Assembly: GCA_963827515.1 (NCBI GenBank)
Contig: CAWHBF010000008.1
Coordinates: forward strand, 1-64,000
Direction of reading: 5' to 3'
DNA from: JABFSA01 sp963827515
GTDB lineage: Bacteria > Acidobacteriota > Vicinamibacteria > Vicinamibacterales > UBA2999
DNA length: 64,000 nt
A program made the translations under genes and the position numbers. Each line of letters starts with the position of its first letter. Within the stretch, counting starts at the first letter, position 1. Positions 19,200 to 29,714 of the stretch are shown piece by piece. The notes beneath the pieces are model-generated. The model made no database searches. It worked only from the letters and a program-made list of their open reading frames with translations, and was not told the DNA's origin.

Positions 19200-20115
19200 A
19201 TGGAAAAGCGGACCAGCTCTCCCTACCCGCGGCGCGACCGGCCGGTGCTGGCCGTGATCGGTATCGTGCTCATCGCGGCCACGGTGCTCTTCTTCCTGCG
19301 GGACCGCGAGCACGAGTGGCGCTATTACCAGTACGAGTTCCGACGGCTGGTCGGGGAGAAGTTCGGGGCGGAAGGGCCGGAAGACGTCCCTCGCGGGATG
19401 CAGCAGGTCTGGGTGCCTTCGCTCGGACGCGCCGACCGCTGCGTCACCTGCCACCAGGCCACGGCCTGGAAGGGATTCGAGAGCGCGAGAACCCCCTGGA
19501 AGACACATCCCCCCGCGATCCTGAAGAGCCACTCTCCCGAGAAGTTCGGCTGCACGGCCTGCCACGGCGGTCAAGGCTGGGCGGTGGACGTGGAGCCGGC
19601 GCATGGACCGGTCGAGCACTGGGAGCAGCCCGTCCTCGGCGCGGCGCTCGGCGAGGCCTATTCGGTCGTGGAGGGCAAGGCCGCCCTCATGCAGATGAAC
19701 TGCAACGTCTGCCACCGCTACGACCGCGAGACGAAGGGCGCGGACTTCATCAACGTCGGCAAGAAGCTCGTGCAGGAGAAGGGCTGCCGCGCCTGCCACG
19801 TGATCAATGGCCGCGGGGGCACGATCGGCCCCGATCTGTACGCTGGTGGGGGACAAGGCCCCCGAGCAGTACGACTACGGGCGGCTCTCCGGGCAGAAGA
19901 CCTCCTTCGCCTGGCACGTCGCGCACTTCAAGGACCCGCGCGCTCTGGTGGAGGACACCGTGATGCCGAACTTCCACCTGACCACCAAGGAGTCCCAGGC
20001 CCTCTCCATGCTCGTGCTGTCCTGGCGGAAGGCCCCTGTTCCCGCGGAGTTCGTGGCGGGGACGCCGCGGAGCGACCCCCAGACCGCGCAGGAAAGGGAG
20101 GAGGAGCGCAGATGA
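19200..20115 (+). pseudogene. membrane-anchored tetraheme cytochrome c of nos cluster, one frameshift
   Basis: ATG 19200 lies 8 bases after GAGG. The protein has one N-terminal membrane helix (VLAVIGIVLIAATVLFFL, residues 16-33), so the rest faces the periplasm. Heme-binding CxxCH motifs are at residues 81-85, 118-122, 168-172 and 196-200. A frame change near 19838 is needed to continue from GTIGPDL to LVGDKAPEQYDYGRLSGQKT and on to stop 20113. GPDL and the methionine in VEDTVMPNF suit a class I cytochrome c domain at the C-terminus. Standing just before nosZ, it probably carries electrons to N2O reductase, as cytochromes do in clade II nos clusters. The frameshift is most likely sequencing error. 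Confidence 0.8.
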
Positions 20116-20461
20116 AGGAGGGTCCGGGCGCCTGGTTCGTGAAGACCGGCTGCTTCGTCTGCCACTCGATCTCCTCCCTGGGGGTGAAGAGCCCGGCGCC
20201 AGATCGGTCCCGACCTCTCCACGGCGGTGGAGGACACCCAGACCCGCTTCGGGCGCACGGTGGACGACTTCCTGCGCGAACCCACCGGGACGATGTCGGT
20301 GGTGCTCTCCCGCCAGATCGTCCTCACCCCGGAGCAGAAGGCGACGGCGGTGGAGAAGCTGCGTGAGGCCTTCGCGGAGCACCAGCGGCAAAAGGGCGGC
20401 CGAGAAGAAAGGCCCCGGCCAGTCCTGGACCGGGGCGACCACGACTCGATCCTATCAATGA
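20112..20461 (+). pseudogene. monoheme cytochrome c of nos cluster, frameshifted
   Basis: The start ATG 20112 overlaps the preceding stop (ATGA). The N-terminus reads MKEGPGAWFVKTGCFVCHS with CxxCH at residues 14-18. A frame change near 20200 leads to IGPDLSTAVEDTQTRFGRTV, DDFLREPTGTMSVVLSRQIV (possible axial Met) and a helical end. A further change near 20395 is required to reach a stop at 20459. No signal peptide is visible, so export may depend on a missing first segment or on joining with the upstream cytochrome. It is a probable electron carrier between the tetraheme protein and NosZ. Confidence 0.65.
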
Positions 20462-20475
20462 AGAAGGAGAAAGCC

Positions 20476-22348
20476 ATGATCGCGAAACGCAACGGGGTGG
20501 TCCTCTGGAGCGTCCTGGGCGTAGCCGCCCTGGGCCTCCTCTCCGGTCGCTGCGCGCCCAGCGCGCCCAAGGGGGCGAAGAAGGCGGCGGGGGTCTCCGA
20601 CCTCGCGGTGGCCGCGCAGAAGACGTACGTGGCCCCCGGGGACCTCGACGAGTACTACATGTTCGCGTCGGGCGGGCACTCCGGCCAGGTCTACGTCTAC
20701 GGCGTGCCCTCCATGCGCCACATCTCGACCATCCCGGTCTACACGCCCTACCCGGCCACCGGCTACGGCTTCGACGACGAGAGCAAGGCCATGCTGGGCG
20801 GCCTCACCTGGGGCGACGTGCACCACCCGTCGCTCTCCGAGACGAACGGGGACTACGACGGGCGCTGGCTGTTCGTCAACGACATGAACGGCCGCGTGGC
20901 CCGGGTCGACCTGCGCGACTTCAAGACCAAGCAGATCCTCGGCCCCATCCCCAACGTCTCCGGCAACCACGCGTCGCGCGTTCGTGACCCCCAACACCGA
21001 GTACGCGGTCATGGCGCTCGCGCTTCTCCATCCCGATCCCGAAGGGGACGGTCGCGTCCGATCGAGAAGTACGCGACCGACTACAAGGGCGTCGTCGCCG
21101 GGATCAAGATCGACCCCACGACCGGCCAGATGTCGCTGGGCTGGGAGATCCTGATGCCGCCCTTCGACTACGACCTGGGCGACGCCGGCAAGAAGGTCTC
21201 CGACGGCTGGGTGTTCTTCACCTCGTACAACACCGAGCGCGCCACCGGCAAGCTCGAGGTCACCGCCACCCAGAAGGACCGTGACTACATCGCCGCCATC
21301 GACTGGCGCGCCGCGGAGAAGGCGGCGGCGGAGGGCAAGGGCGACACGATCGGCGGGGTGAAGGTGCTCGATCCCGAAGAAGGTCCCCGGGCATCGTGTA
21401 CTTCATGCCCTGCGGCAAGTCGCCGCACGGCGTCGACGTCTCGCCCGACGGCAAGTACGTCATCGGCTCCGGCAAGCTCCAGGGCGTCACCACCGCCTTC
21501 AACTTCGAGAAGGTCCAGACCGCGATCCGCAACAAGGACTTCACCGGCGAGGAGGACGGCATCCCCGTCCTCAAGTACGAGTCGATCAAGGACGCCGAGG
21601 TCCCGGTGGGCCTGGGCCCGCTGCACACCCAGTTCGGTCCGGACGGCTACGCCTACACCTCGCTCTTCGTGGACAGCGCGATCGCCAAGTGGAAGCTCGG
21701 GACCTGGGAGGTCGGTGGACAAGGTCCCGATGTCACTACTCGATCGGACACCTGACCGCGGCCGAGGGCGACACCGTGAGCCCGGACGGGAAGTACCTGG
21801 TCGGCCTCAACAAGCTCTCGCACGGGCGGCACCTGTCGGTGGGCCCGTCGCAGCCCGAGTCGTCGCAGCTCGTGGACATATCCGAGGAGAAGATGAAGCT
21901 CGTCTACGACGCCTTCACCGAGCCCGAGCCCCACTACGCGCAGATCATCAAGGCGGACAAGCTCAAGCCGATCGAGGTGTACCCCAAGGAGGAGAACAAG
22001 CACCCCCTCGCCATCTGGGACGTGAAGGACGCAGGGGTCAGCCGGCAGGGCAACAAGGTCACGGTGAAGATGGTGGCGGTACGGTCCACCTTCACCCCCA
22101 CCGCCGTGGAGGTGCAGGAGGGCGACCTCGTGACCGTGGCCATCACCAACATCGAGCAGACCACCGACGAGCTGCACGGCTTCGGCCTCCTCGACTACAA
22201 CATCAACATCGTGGTGGACCCCGGAGAGACGAAGACCGTGACCTTCAAGGTCGACAAGAAGGGCGTCTTCCCCTACTACTGCACGAACTTCTGCTCGCGC
22301 GCTGCACCAGGAGATGCAGGGCTACCTGGTGGTCAAGCCGCGCGGTAG
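20476..22348 (+). pseudogene. nosZ: nitrous oxide reductase, clade II, several frameshifts
   Basis: ATG 20476 follows AAGGAGA at the right distance. The Sec-type signal is IAKRNGVVLWSVLGVAALGL with a lipobox-like SGRC rather than a Tat RR motif, which marks clade II. Then come EYYMFASGGHSGQVYVYGVP, WGDVHHPSLSETNGDYDG, SGNHAS, CGKSPHGVDVSPDGKYV, GLGPLHTQFG and SIGHLTAAEGD, which hold the seven CuZ histidines. The C-terminal cupredoxin domain has TTDELHGFGLLDYNINI and YYCTNFCSALHQEMQGYL with the CuA Cys, His and Met ligands. The enzyme reduces N2O to N2 in the periplasm. Frame changes are needed near 20980, 21040, 21380, 21715 and 22300. All ligands survive, so these are best taken as sequencing errors in an intact gene. 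Confidence 0.92.
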
Positions 22349-22404
22349 GCCGGCCCACGGACGGCGGGCCCCTGCGGCTGCCGTCCATCGCCTGGGAGAG
22401 CGTC

Positions 22405-23032
22405 ATGCGTTCGTGGATCGAAGAGCAACCGCTTCCTGGAGCTGCCGCTCGGCGTGCGGCCGCGCGCTGCTGCTCATCCTGGCCTTTCTCCTGCTCGTCC
22501 CCAGCTACCTCGTCCCCCTCTACGACATGACGATGTTCGCCCCCCAGTATCCGGAGGGCCTCCGGCTGCACATCTACAGCTACAAGCTCGACGGCGGCAA
22601 CCGGGGCCAGGACGTCAAGGAGATCAACGTCCTCAACCACTACATCGGGATGCGCGACCTCACACCGACGAGTTCTCGGAGTTCAAGTGGATGCCGTTCG
22701 TGATCGGCGTGCTGGGCCTGCTCTTCCTGCGCACCGCCGTGCTCGGCAAGATGAGCCACCTCGTGGACGTGCTCGTGCTCTACCTCTACTTCGGCCTCTT
22801 CTCGCTCTGGTCCTTCGCCTACAAGATGTACTGGTACGGCCACAACCTCCTGCCCACCGCCTCCGTCAAGGTTGATCCCTTCATGCCCCCCCTCTTCGGC
22901 TACAAGAAGCTCGCGAACTTCGAGGTCTACGCCTACCCCGCGCTCGGCTCCTACGCGCTGGGAGCGGCGGCGGTGGCGCTCGCACTGGCGCTCTTCCTGA
23001 CCTGGCGCGAGCGCGCGAAAAGCGGCCCGTGA
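22405..23032 (+). pseudogene. nos-cluster integral membrane protein, frameshifted
   Basis: ATG 22405 follows GGGAGAG. The first helix (LLLILAFLLLVPSYLVPLYD) is followed by a periplasmic segment MTMFAPQYPEGLRLHIYSYK and LNHYIGMRDL. After a change of frame near 22665 come FKWMPFVIGVLGLLFLRTAV, HLVDVLVLYLYFGLFSLWSF and a last helix (YALGAAAVALALALFLTW), with stop 23030. Four helices with conserved His and Met in the loops suggest copper handling or quinol contact. Such a gene often stands between nosZ and nosD in clade II clusters, but its function is not established. It ends four bases before nosD. Confidence 0.7.
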
Positions 23033-23035
23033 CCC

Positions 23036-24394
23036 ATGCTCCTCGCCCTCATGCTCCTCGTCGCCGGAGAGGGCGAGGGCACGCCGCCGGCCGCCCGGCC
23101 GAGCTCGAGGGACGCTCCCGCCGCCCAGACCTCGCCCCTGCAGGCTCGCGTAGACGCCGCCGGCCCGGAGACACGATCGAAATCCCGCCCGGAGAATACG
23201 TGGGCGATCTCGTCATCGACCGCCCGGTGCGCCTCGTCGGAAGGGGGTGGCCGCGCCTCGTGGGCTCGGGAGCGGCAGCGTCGTCCGCGTCCGGGCCGAC
23301 GACGTGACCCTCGAAGGCTTCGACGTCGACGGGCGGCGGGCGGGGACCTCGGACGCGACACGGCGGGGATCCACGTGGCGGCGTCGCGCGCAACGATCCG
23401 CGACTGCCGGATCACGCGGTCGCTCTTCGGCGTCTACCTGCGCGAAGCGCAGAGGCCACGGTCGAGCGTGCTCGATCCGCGGCATCCCCGGCCGCGACGC
23501 GGGGGAGAAGGGCTCGGGGCATACACGTCTGGAACACGGGAGGGCTTCCGCTTCGAGGGGGAACGAGATCGTGGACGTCGCGGGACGGCTTCCACATCCA
23601 GTCGTCGTCGCGGGGGCGACAAGAGCGGCAATCGAGGCGCGCGACCTGCGCTACGGGCTGCACTACATGTTCTCGGACGACAACACGTTCGAGGACAACT
23701 CGTTCGAGAACGGGGCGGCGGGGACCGCCATCATGTACTCTCGGCGGATCGTCTTCCGGAGGAACCGCTTCCTCCACAACCGGGGGTTCGCCTCCGTGGG
23801 CCTCCTCTTCAAGGCCTGCGACGACGTCCTCGCCGAGAGCAACCTCGTGGCCGACAACGCGCGGGGGATCTTCCTCGGGGCTCGTACGGAAACGTGTTCC
23901 GCGGCAACGTGGTCGCGGAGTCGGACGTCGGCGATCGTCCTCTACGACTCCGGCGGAAACCGCTTCGAGGGGGAACTCCTTCGTCGGGAACATGACACCC
24001 TCTGAGCCTGGTGGGCCGGGCGAACCGACACCGCTTCGCGGGCAACTACTGGTCGGACAGCCCGAGCTGGACCTCGACGGCGACGGCATCGCCGACCGGC
24101 CCTATAGGCTTTCAGCAGCGTTGTTCGATCACTTCCGCGGAAACCTCACCGCGGCCGACCTCATGTCCGACGGCTCGCCGGCGCGCGCCCTCGCCGCGGC
24201 GGAGGGCGCGTTTCCCGTTCTGAGCCGGTGCCGGCTTGTGGACGCCGCCGCCTCGCGCGTGCTCCGGCTCTCCCCGAGGTTCCGAGCCCCGCGGCCGGCG
24301 GCACGCCGAGCCGCCCGCTCCGACCCTGCCGCGGCGCTGGGGCATGCTCGGCGCAGGCAATCTCGCCGCCTGCCCTCTCGGAGCCGTCCCATGA
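23036..24394 (+). pseudogene. nosD: NosD copper-centre assembly protein, several frameshifts
   Basis: ATG 23036 begins a signal peptide (LLALMLLVAGEGEG). Joined frames give DTIEIPPGEYVGDLVIDRPV and RLVGRGWPRLVGSGSG, the entry to a periplasmic beta-helix of the CASH type, then repeated turns such as YGLHYMFSDDNTFEDNSFEN, GTAIMYSRRIVFRRNRFLHN and LLFKACDDVLAESNLVADN. Near 24040-24100 comes GNYWSD and LDLDGDGIADRPYRLS, the signature C-terminal segment of NosD. NosD works with NosF and NosY to place sulfur/copper in the CuZ site of NosZ. Frame changes occur about every 100-200 bases. The last codons overlap the start of nosF. Confidence 0.85.
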
Positions 24395-24956
24395 TCCCTT
24401 CGCGGCCTTCACCAACGGTACGGCGCGCACCGTGCCGTGGTCGCCCTCACGTCCAGATCGCCCGGGGGAAGCCGTCGCCCTCATCGGCCCGAACGGTTCC
24501 GGCAACACGACCTCGCTCAAAGCGGCGCCGGGCTGCTGTCCGACCGACCACGCGGCGGTCTCCTGGGATCCGGACGGCCTGCCACCCGACTCCGCCGGCC
24601 GCCGCATGTCCTTCATTCCGCAGCGCGTGGCGTTCCCGGAGCCTCTCACCGGACGCGAGGTGTGAGTTTTTTCGCTCGCTGCGCGTGGCGCTCCCACTGT
24701 AGCGGCGCGGACGCAGGCGGTGCTGAAGTTCGCCTCCCTGAACGGCGTCGGGGCGACCGGTGGTGGGGATGTACTCGGGAGGCATGGTCCAGCGACTCGG
24801 CCTGGCCGTCGACTGCTTCCCCTCAGGTCCCGGTGCTCCTCCTCGACGAGCCCACCGCCGCCCTCGACCCCGACGGGCTCCCCGCGTTCTACGGGCTCGT
24901 GCCGACCAGAGGAAGGAGAAGGCCGGACTGTCCTCTCTACCTCGCATCAGCTCCCC
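24391..24956 (+). pseudogene. nosF: NosF ABC ATPase, frameshifted and truncated
   Basis: From ATG 24391 the frames give GEAVALIGPNGSGNTTSLKA (Walker A, but with Asn where Lys is required), then SFIPQRVAFPEPLTGREV, YSGGMVQRLGLAVD (signature motif) near 24775, VLLLDEPTAALDPDG (Walker B) near 24835, and TSHQ (switch His) near 24940. Together with membrane partner NosY it would power NosD-dependent CuZ assembly. The gene is about 565 bases against about 900 for the family. It ends at the second adapter-like scar, so nosY and nosL are not seen. The Lys-to-Asn change is one base and is probably a read error. Confidence 0.85.
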
Positions 24957-25307
<351 letters not shown>

Positions 25308-25783
25308 CTACCAGGGCACCTGATCAGCGGCGGCGGCCCGCGTCGATACCGTCGACGACCGCCGCCACAGGGCGAAGAGCAGCGCCCCGGAGACCACGGC
25401 CGAGCCCACCTGAAGCAGCGTGAGCAGCAACGGCTGGCGCAGGCCGTCGACCAGACCCGGGATGCCGATCACCAGCGCGGTGAAAGGCGAGCAGGGTGAG
25501 CAGCACGCGGGCCCAGCGGGCGCGCCGGCCAGGAGAGAAGGCCAGCAGCGCGAAGAGAGCCGCTCGGGCCGCCCCACCCAGGGCAGTGCTGAGGACGTAC
25601 TGCGCCTCGGCGTCCCGCCTCGCGGCCACGGTGTCGGGCTCCGCGGAGCCACAGCAGCACCAGGTCACGCGAGAACAGACCGAGGATGGCGGTCGCCACG
25701 CTGAGGGCCACGAGGCTCCACGTCAGGGCGAGTGCCCGGTCGATCGATCGGTCGCGGCGCCTGTGGGGGTCCCGCCGCCTCAC
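25308..25783 (-). pseudogene. four-helix membrane protein, frameshifted
   Basis: From GTG 25783 the frames give RDRSIDRALALTWSLVALSV and AILGLFSRDLVLLWL (helix 1-2), GGAARAALFALLAFSPGRRA (helix 3), then LVIGIPGLVDGLRQPLLLTL and VVSGALLFALWRRSSTVSTR (helix 4), with stop at 25308. A short basic N-terminus and C-terminus would face the cytoplasm. No family is recognised. It is divergently oriented to the hydrolase gene that follows. Confidence 0.5.
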
Positions 25784-25985
25784 GGCTCGGTGCCCCGTTC
25801 CCACCACTCGCCTCCTCCCCGCGGTCCACCGCGACGGCCCGCGACACACACCCATGGGCTGTTGCGAAGGTCGCGGCCGCGGACTGGTGCCGCTCGGTTC
25901 GTTGACACATCCACCGGGCGCGCCGCAAGACTCCACGCACCCGGTCCCGCTGGTCGGGTGACCCCACCCTCGGGAGAGAAGACCC

Positions 25986-26990
25986 ATGAAACCCCGCACG
26001 CGCGTCTGGCTGTTCTCCGTTCTCGCCGTCGCGATGGTCGTCGGGGCGGGGATGTCGGGAGGGGCTGGGGCGGCGGTTCCGAGCCGGGCCCAGGAGCTGC
26101 GACGGCACGGTGGGCCTGGTTCATCCGCTCCAGACCGAGTCCACCGGACTGTGGCGCCGTGAGGCGCACCCCCAACCCAGGACGGCCGCACCACCTACTA
26201 CATCGACGAGGGGGAGCCGGGGCAGCGCGCCGTCGGTCTTCAATTCCGGGCAGGGACCAGCTGGAGGTGTTCCAGCTCACCGAAGTCCGCGAGGCTGCGC
26301 CAGCAGCTGGGGCTGCGGGTGATCTCGGCGAGCGCAACGGCTTCGGTGAGTCCGCGCTCGATCTGAGCCTGGGCTACGACGACTACGTGGCCGAGGTCCT
26401 GGCCGTGCTGGACCATCTCGGGGTCGACGACTTCGCGGTCATGGCGATCTCGGCGGTGGTGCGTACGCCGGCGACCGTGCCGCCGCCGTGCCCGATCCGT
26501 GGACTCCCTCCATGCGGCTGCGGCGAGCCCGCTCACTTTGCCCACGCGCACCCCGCCGAGCAACTGCCAGCGCACGTCGGAGGAGCGCAACGCAGCAGTA
26601 CCCGCCACTGGTCCGACCACCCCAAGGAGCGGCGGGCTATCCAAGCGGGGTCACCGGTGCTGGCGGTGCCGGGATGGCAAGACGCGGCGGCGGCCGACGG
26701 TCACCCGCTCCTTCACGTGGGCGGTCAGCTCGGTGACCCCAGCGCCCGAGCCATGAGGGCACGCCGCCCTGCGGCGCCGACGCCGTCGCCGACACCTCCG
26801 TGGTCACTGCGCCCACCCACCCGGACCGGCGGTGCCGACACCGTGGTGCCGGTCGCGGCCATGGGGCAGTGGGAGGCGGCCCTGCCGACGCGGACTCCGC
26901 TACGGTCTACCCTGGCGAGGGGCACTGTGCAGTACCGGCACTGGACCAGATCCTCGGCGGACACCGCCGGGCACGGCGATGACACGGCGC
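25986..26990 (+). pseudogene. secreted alpha/beta hydrolase, frameshifted
   Basis: ATG 25986 follows GGGAGAG by 7 bases. The signal peptide reads RTRVWLFSVLAVAMVVGAGM. Joined frames give TYYIDEGEPGQRAVVFN (first strand), RNGFGESALDLSLGYDDYVA, EVLAVLDHLGVDDFAVMAIS then a damaged GGGAYAG (nucleophile elbow, Ser in AISGGG), and near the end DTVVPVAAMGQWEAALP and GHCAVQYRHWDQIL, which hold the acid and the catalytic His. It should hydrolyse an ester, peptide or epoxide outside the cell; the substrate is unknown. The exact end is uncertain because of frame changes after 26500. Confidence 0.65.
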
Positions 26991-27330
26991 TGGTGCTGCC
27001 ACGTCCGCAGCCGCCTCGTGCCCGATGCCAAGGCGCAGCGCTACCTGGACCGGGCGCCAGTTCGGCATCTGCGCGTGGAGGCCGCGGGGCAGTAGGAACC
27101 CGCTGCCGCGGTGACCCCTGCGGGGTCTCGAGGGGCCTGCACTGCGGGCACGGCCGGCCATCCGGGTTGAGAGGACCCGAGTTTTGCCAGACCCCGGGGC
27201 GTCCGGACCATGGGCGCTTGGTGTGTCCAGGCGCACCCCTCGCCGGTCGGGACGGCTGGCGGCGCCGACGCGCCCCGGCAGGCGCTGACCAGCGAGGCGA
27301 TGTCCGGTGGATTCGATGAAGGAGACCGCG

Positions 27331-27631
27331 GTGTACGCGATCGTGCGCAGTGGCAGCAAGCAGCAGAAGGTTGCCGTGGGCGACGTGATCGAGATCGACA
27401 AGGTCGAGACCGCCTGCGAGACCCTGACCCTCCCGGTCGTCATGGTCGTGGACGGCGCCAGCGTCGCGGACGCGCAGGCGCTCGAGTCGGCGGCGGTGAC
27501 CGCCGAGGGTGCTCGGCGCCTGGATGTTCGAGATCGTGATCGTGAAGTACAAGAGCAAGACCGGCTACAAGAAGCGCCAGGGCCACCGCCAGAAGTACAC
27601 CCAGGTCAGGGTGACCGGGATCTCCGTCTGA
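27331..27631 (+). pseudogene. rplU: 50S ribosomal protein L21, one frameshift
   Basis: The start is GTG 27331 after AAGGAGA. The first frame reads VYAIVRSGSKQQKVAVGDVI and LPVVMVVDGASVADAQAL. After a one-base shift near 27515 it continues FEIVIVKYKSKTGYKKRQGH and RQKYTQVRVTGISV, with stop 27629. Length (about 100 residues) and the basic GYKKRQGHRQ motif are those of L21, which binds 23S rRNA in the large subunit. It is followed by rpmA, obgE and proB, the normal order in Actinobacteria. Confidence 0.92.
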
Positions 27632-27751
27632 CCGGAGGGGGTCGGCCAGGGCACCGGCCACCGGCCCGGCCCAGAGCCGGGCACCCGATACTGGACATCA
27701 CCACCTGGATCGCCGCGCGGCAGCGGCGGACCCGGCAGCGAGGATACCGTC

Positions 27752-28000
27752 ATGGCACACAGAGGCGGCGCGCGGCGTCGTCGAAGAACGGCCACTCGAC
27801 GACGTAGCTCGGCGGAGCGGTACGGCGGCCAGGTCGTCAACGCGGGGGAGATCATCGTCCGGCAGCGCGGCACGCACTTCCACCCCGGCAGCGGGGTTGG
27901 CCGCGGCGGCGACGACACACTGTTCGCGCTGGTCGCCGGCTCGGTGCAGTTCGGCAGGCGGCGGGGCCGCCGGGTGGTCAACGTCGTCCCGGCCGAGTGA
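27752..28000 (+). pseudogene. rpmA: 50S ribosomal protein L27, frameshifted near N-terminus
   Basis: ATG 27752 opens MAH; the next 20 codons need two shifts to give the usual SSKNGHS segment. From residue 23 the frame is clean: YGGQVVNAGEIIVRQRGTHF, HPGSGVGRGGDDTLFALVAG and FGRRRGRRVVNVVPAE. L27 reaches towards the peptidyl-transferase centre. It lies 120 bases downstream of rplU. Confidence 0.92.
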
Positions 28001-28094
28001 CCGGGCCGCTCCACCAAGCTCAGCGTCCCGAGGGCGCCCCTGACCCGAGTCGTGCCGGTCCGGGGCGCCCTCGGCGCATGTCGAGAGGAATCCC

Positions 28095-29702
28095 ATGGCC
28101 GTCCCGTCGTTCGTCGACCGGGTGACCCTGCACGTCTGGCGGGCCGGGGGCGGGACGGCGTGGCGTCGGTGCACCGGGAGAAGTTCAAGCCGCTCGGCGG
28201 CCCGGACGGCGGCGGCCGGGCCGGGCCCGGCCACTCCCCGGCCGCACCCCGCCGTCACCACCCTGATCGACTACCACCAGAGCCCGCGACGCCGCGCCAG
28301 CCACGGCGGGCACGGAGCCGGCTACAAGTCCGGTGCGCGCGGCGTGGACCTGGTCCTGCCGGTGCCGGACGGAACGCTGGTGCGGGACCGTTCCGGCACC
28401 GTGCTCGCCGACATGGTCGGCGCGCGGGCACCGAGCTCGCGGGTGGCTGCTTTGCGGCGGCTCGGGGCGGGCGGCAACGTCCGCTTCCTGGCCTCGGCCA
28501 GGCGCAAGGCGCCGGGGTTCGCCCTGCTCGGCGAGCCGGGTGAGGAGCGCTGAGCTACGTTCTCGAGCTGAAGGTCGATCCTGCCGATGTGGGGCTGGTC
28601 GGCTACCCGAGCGCCGGGAAGCTCCTTAGTGGTCGCCTGCGATCTCCCCGGGCCCGGCCCGAGATCGCCGACTACCCCTTCACCTTACGCTCGGCGCCCA
28701 CCTCGGCGTGGTCCGAGCCGGGGATGTCACGTTCACTGTCGCCGACGTTCCGGGGCTCATCGAGGGCGCCAGGGTGCGGAGGGCCGCGGCCTCAGACTTC
28801 TACGTCTCCCGCGCCACACGTCGAAGCGCTGCGCCGCGCTGGTTCACGTTGTCGACACCGCCACTCTCCGGAGCCGGGCTGTCGCCCCTGCAGACGACGA
28901 GGGGAGCACTCTATCGAGGCGCGAGCTGAAGGAGGGCGACGGCGGCCTCGTAAGGACCGGCCCCTCTGGGCTCGCGTGGGCCAACAAGGGCGGACATGCC
29001 CTTTACTGCGGGCTGTTTATGATCCTGGCCGGCGGTCGTCGAGGACCTGCGCAACCGCTCGGCGACCCGGGCTTCTCTCGTCGGCCGTGGCCGGGTTCGG
29101 GGCTGCGCGAGCTGATGTTCGCCATGGCCGAGCTCGTGATCGGCGGCGCGGTGCGGTCCGCTCTCCCACGGGGCTGCCCCGGAACGTATCGTGATCCGGC
29201 CACTTCGCGGCGGACCGGGCCGCGACGACTTCGCGGTGCGGGCCACGGCGGAGGGGCTTTGGCGGCCGGGGGTGAGAAGCCGGAGCGCTAGCTCCTGGCA
29301 GACCGACTTCGCCAACTACGAGGCCGTCGGCTACCTGGCCGACCGGCTGCAATCGGCTCGGGGTCGAGGACCGGCTGCTGGAGCTGGGGCGGCCTGAGGG
29401 CGACGCCGTCCTGATCGGCCCCCCGGAGAGCGCGGTCGTCTTCGACTTCCGGCCGGGCATCGGGCCGGAGCCGAGATCCTCGGCCGCCGCGGCGAGGACC
29501 AGCGCTTCGACGAGTCCCGCCCCGCCCGCTGTCGCCGGCGCGACATCGACGCCGCCATGCCCGACCGCGGCGGGCCGAAACCCGGGCCGACGTGGCCCCG
29601 CCGGGACCGGCCACGGGCCCCGGCAGTCCTACGAGGCGGTGCGAAACCGAGGACCCGGACTGGGCCGAGCGAGCCCCGGTGACACGGCCGGCTCGGCGAT
29701 AG
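28095..29702 (+). pseudogene. obgE: Obg family GTPase, many frameshifts
   Basis: ATG 28095 opens MAVPSFVDRVTLHV. Joined frames give the glycine-rich Obg domain (REKFKPLGGPDGG, TTLIDYHQSP, ASARRKAPGFALLGEPGEER). The G domain follows: VGLVGYPSAGK (P-loop, near 28590), IADYPFT, then VRAGDVTFTVADVPGLIEGA (G3, DVPG) and ALVHVVDTATL. After that come LRELMFAMAELV and the C-terminal OCT domain (QTDFANYEAVGYLADRLQ, VLIGPPESAVVFDF), with the tail EDPDWAERAPVTRPARR and stop TAG 29700. Obg proteins act in large-subunit maturation and stress control. Parts around 28900-29080 are too garbled to align. Confidence 0.85.
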
Positions 29703-29714
29703 GACGGCCCGGCG

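Noticed and set aside
20227..22530. A single 767-residue fusion of cytochrome and NosZ
   Set aside because: The frame passes through the cytochrome end, a strong AAGGAGA site and a signal peptide at 20476; fusion results from a missing base near 20395.
24746..24947. Arg/Gly-rich minus-strand proteins across segments B and C
   Set aside because: They are mirror readings of high-GC genes on the other strand with no domain or start signal.
19105..24956. nosZ, nosD and nosF as true pseudogenes
   Set aside because: All copper ligands and family motifs are kept and the breaks are single-base and frequent, as in unpolished reads. They are listed as pseudogene only because the sequence as given is broken.
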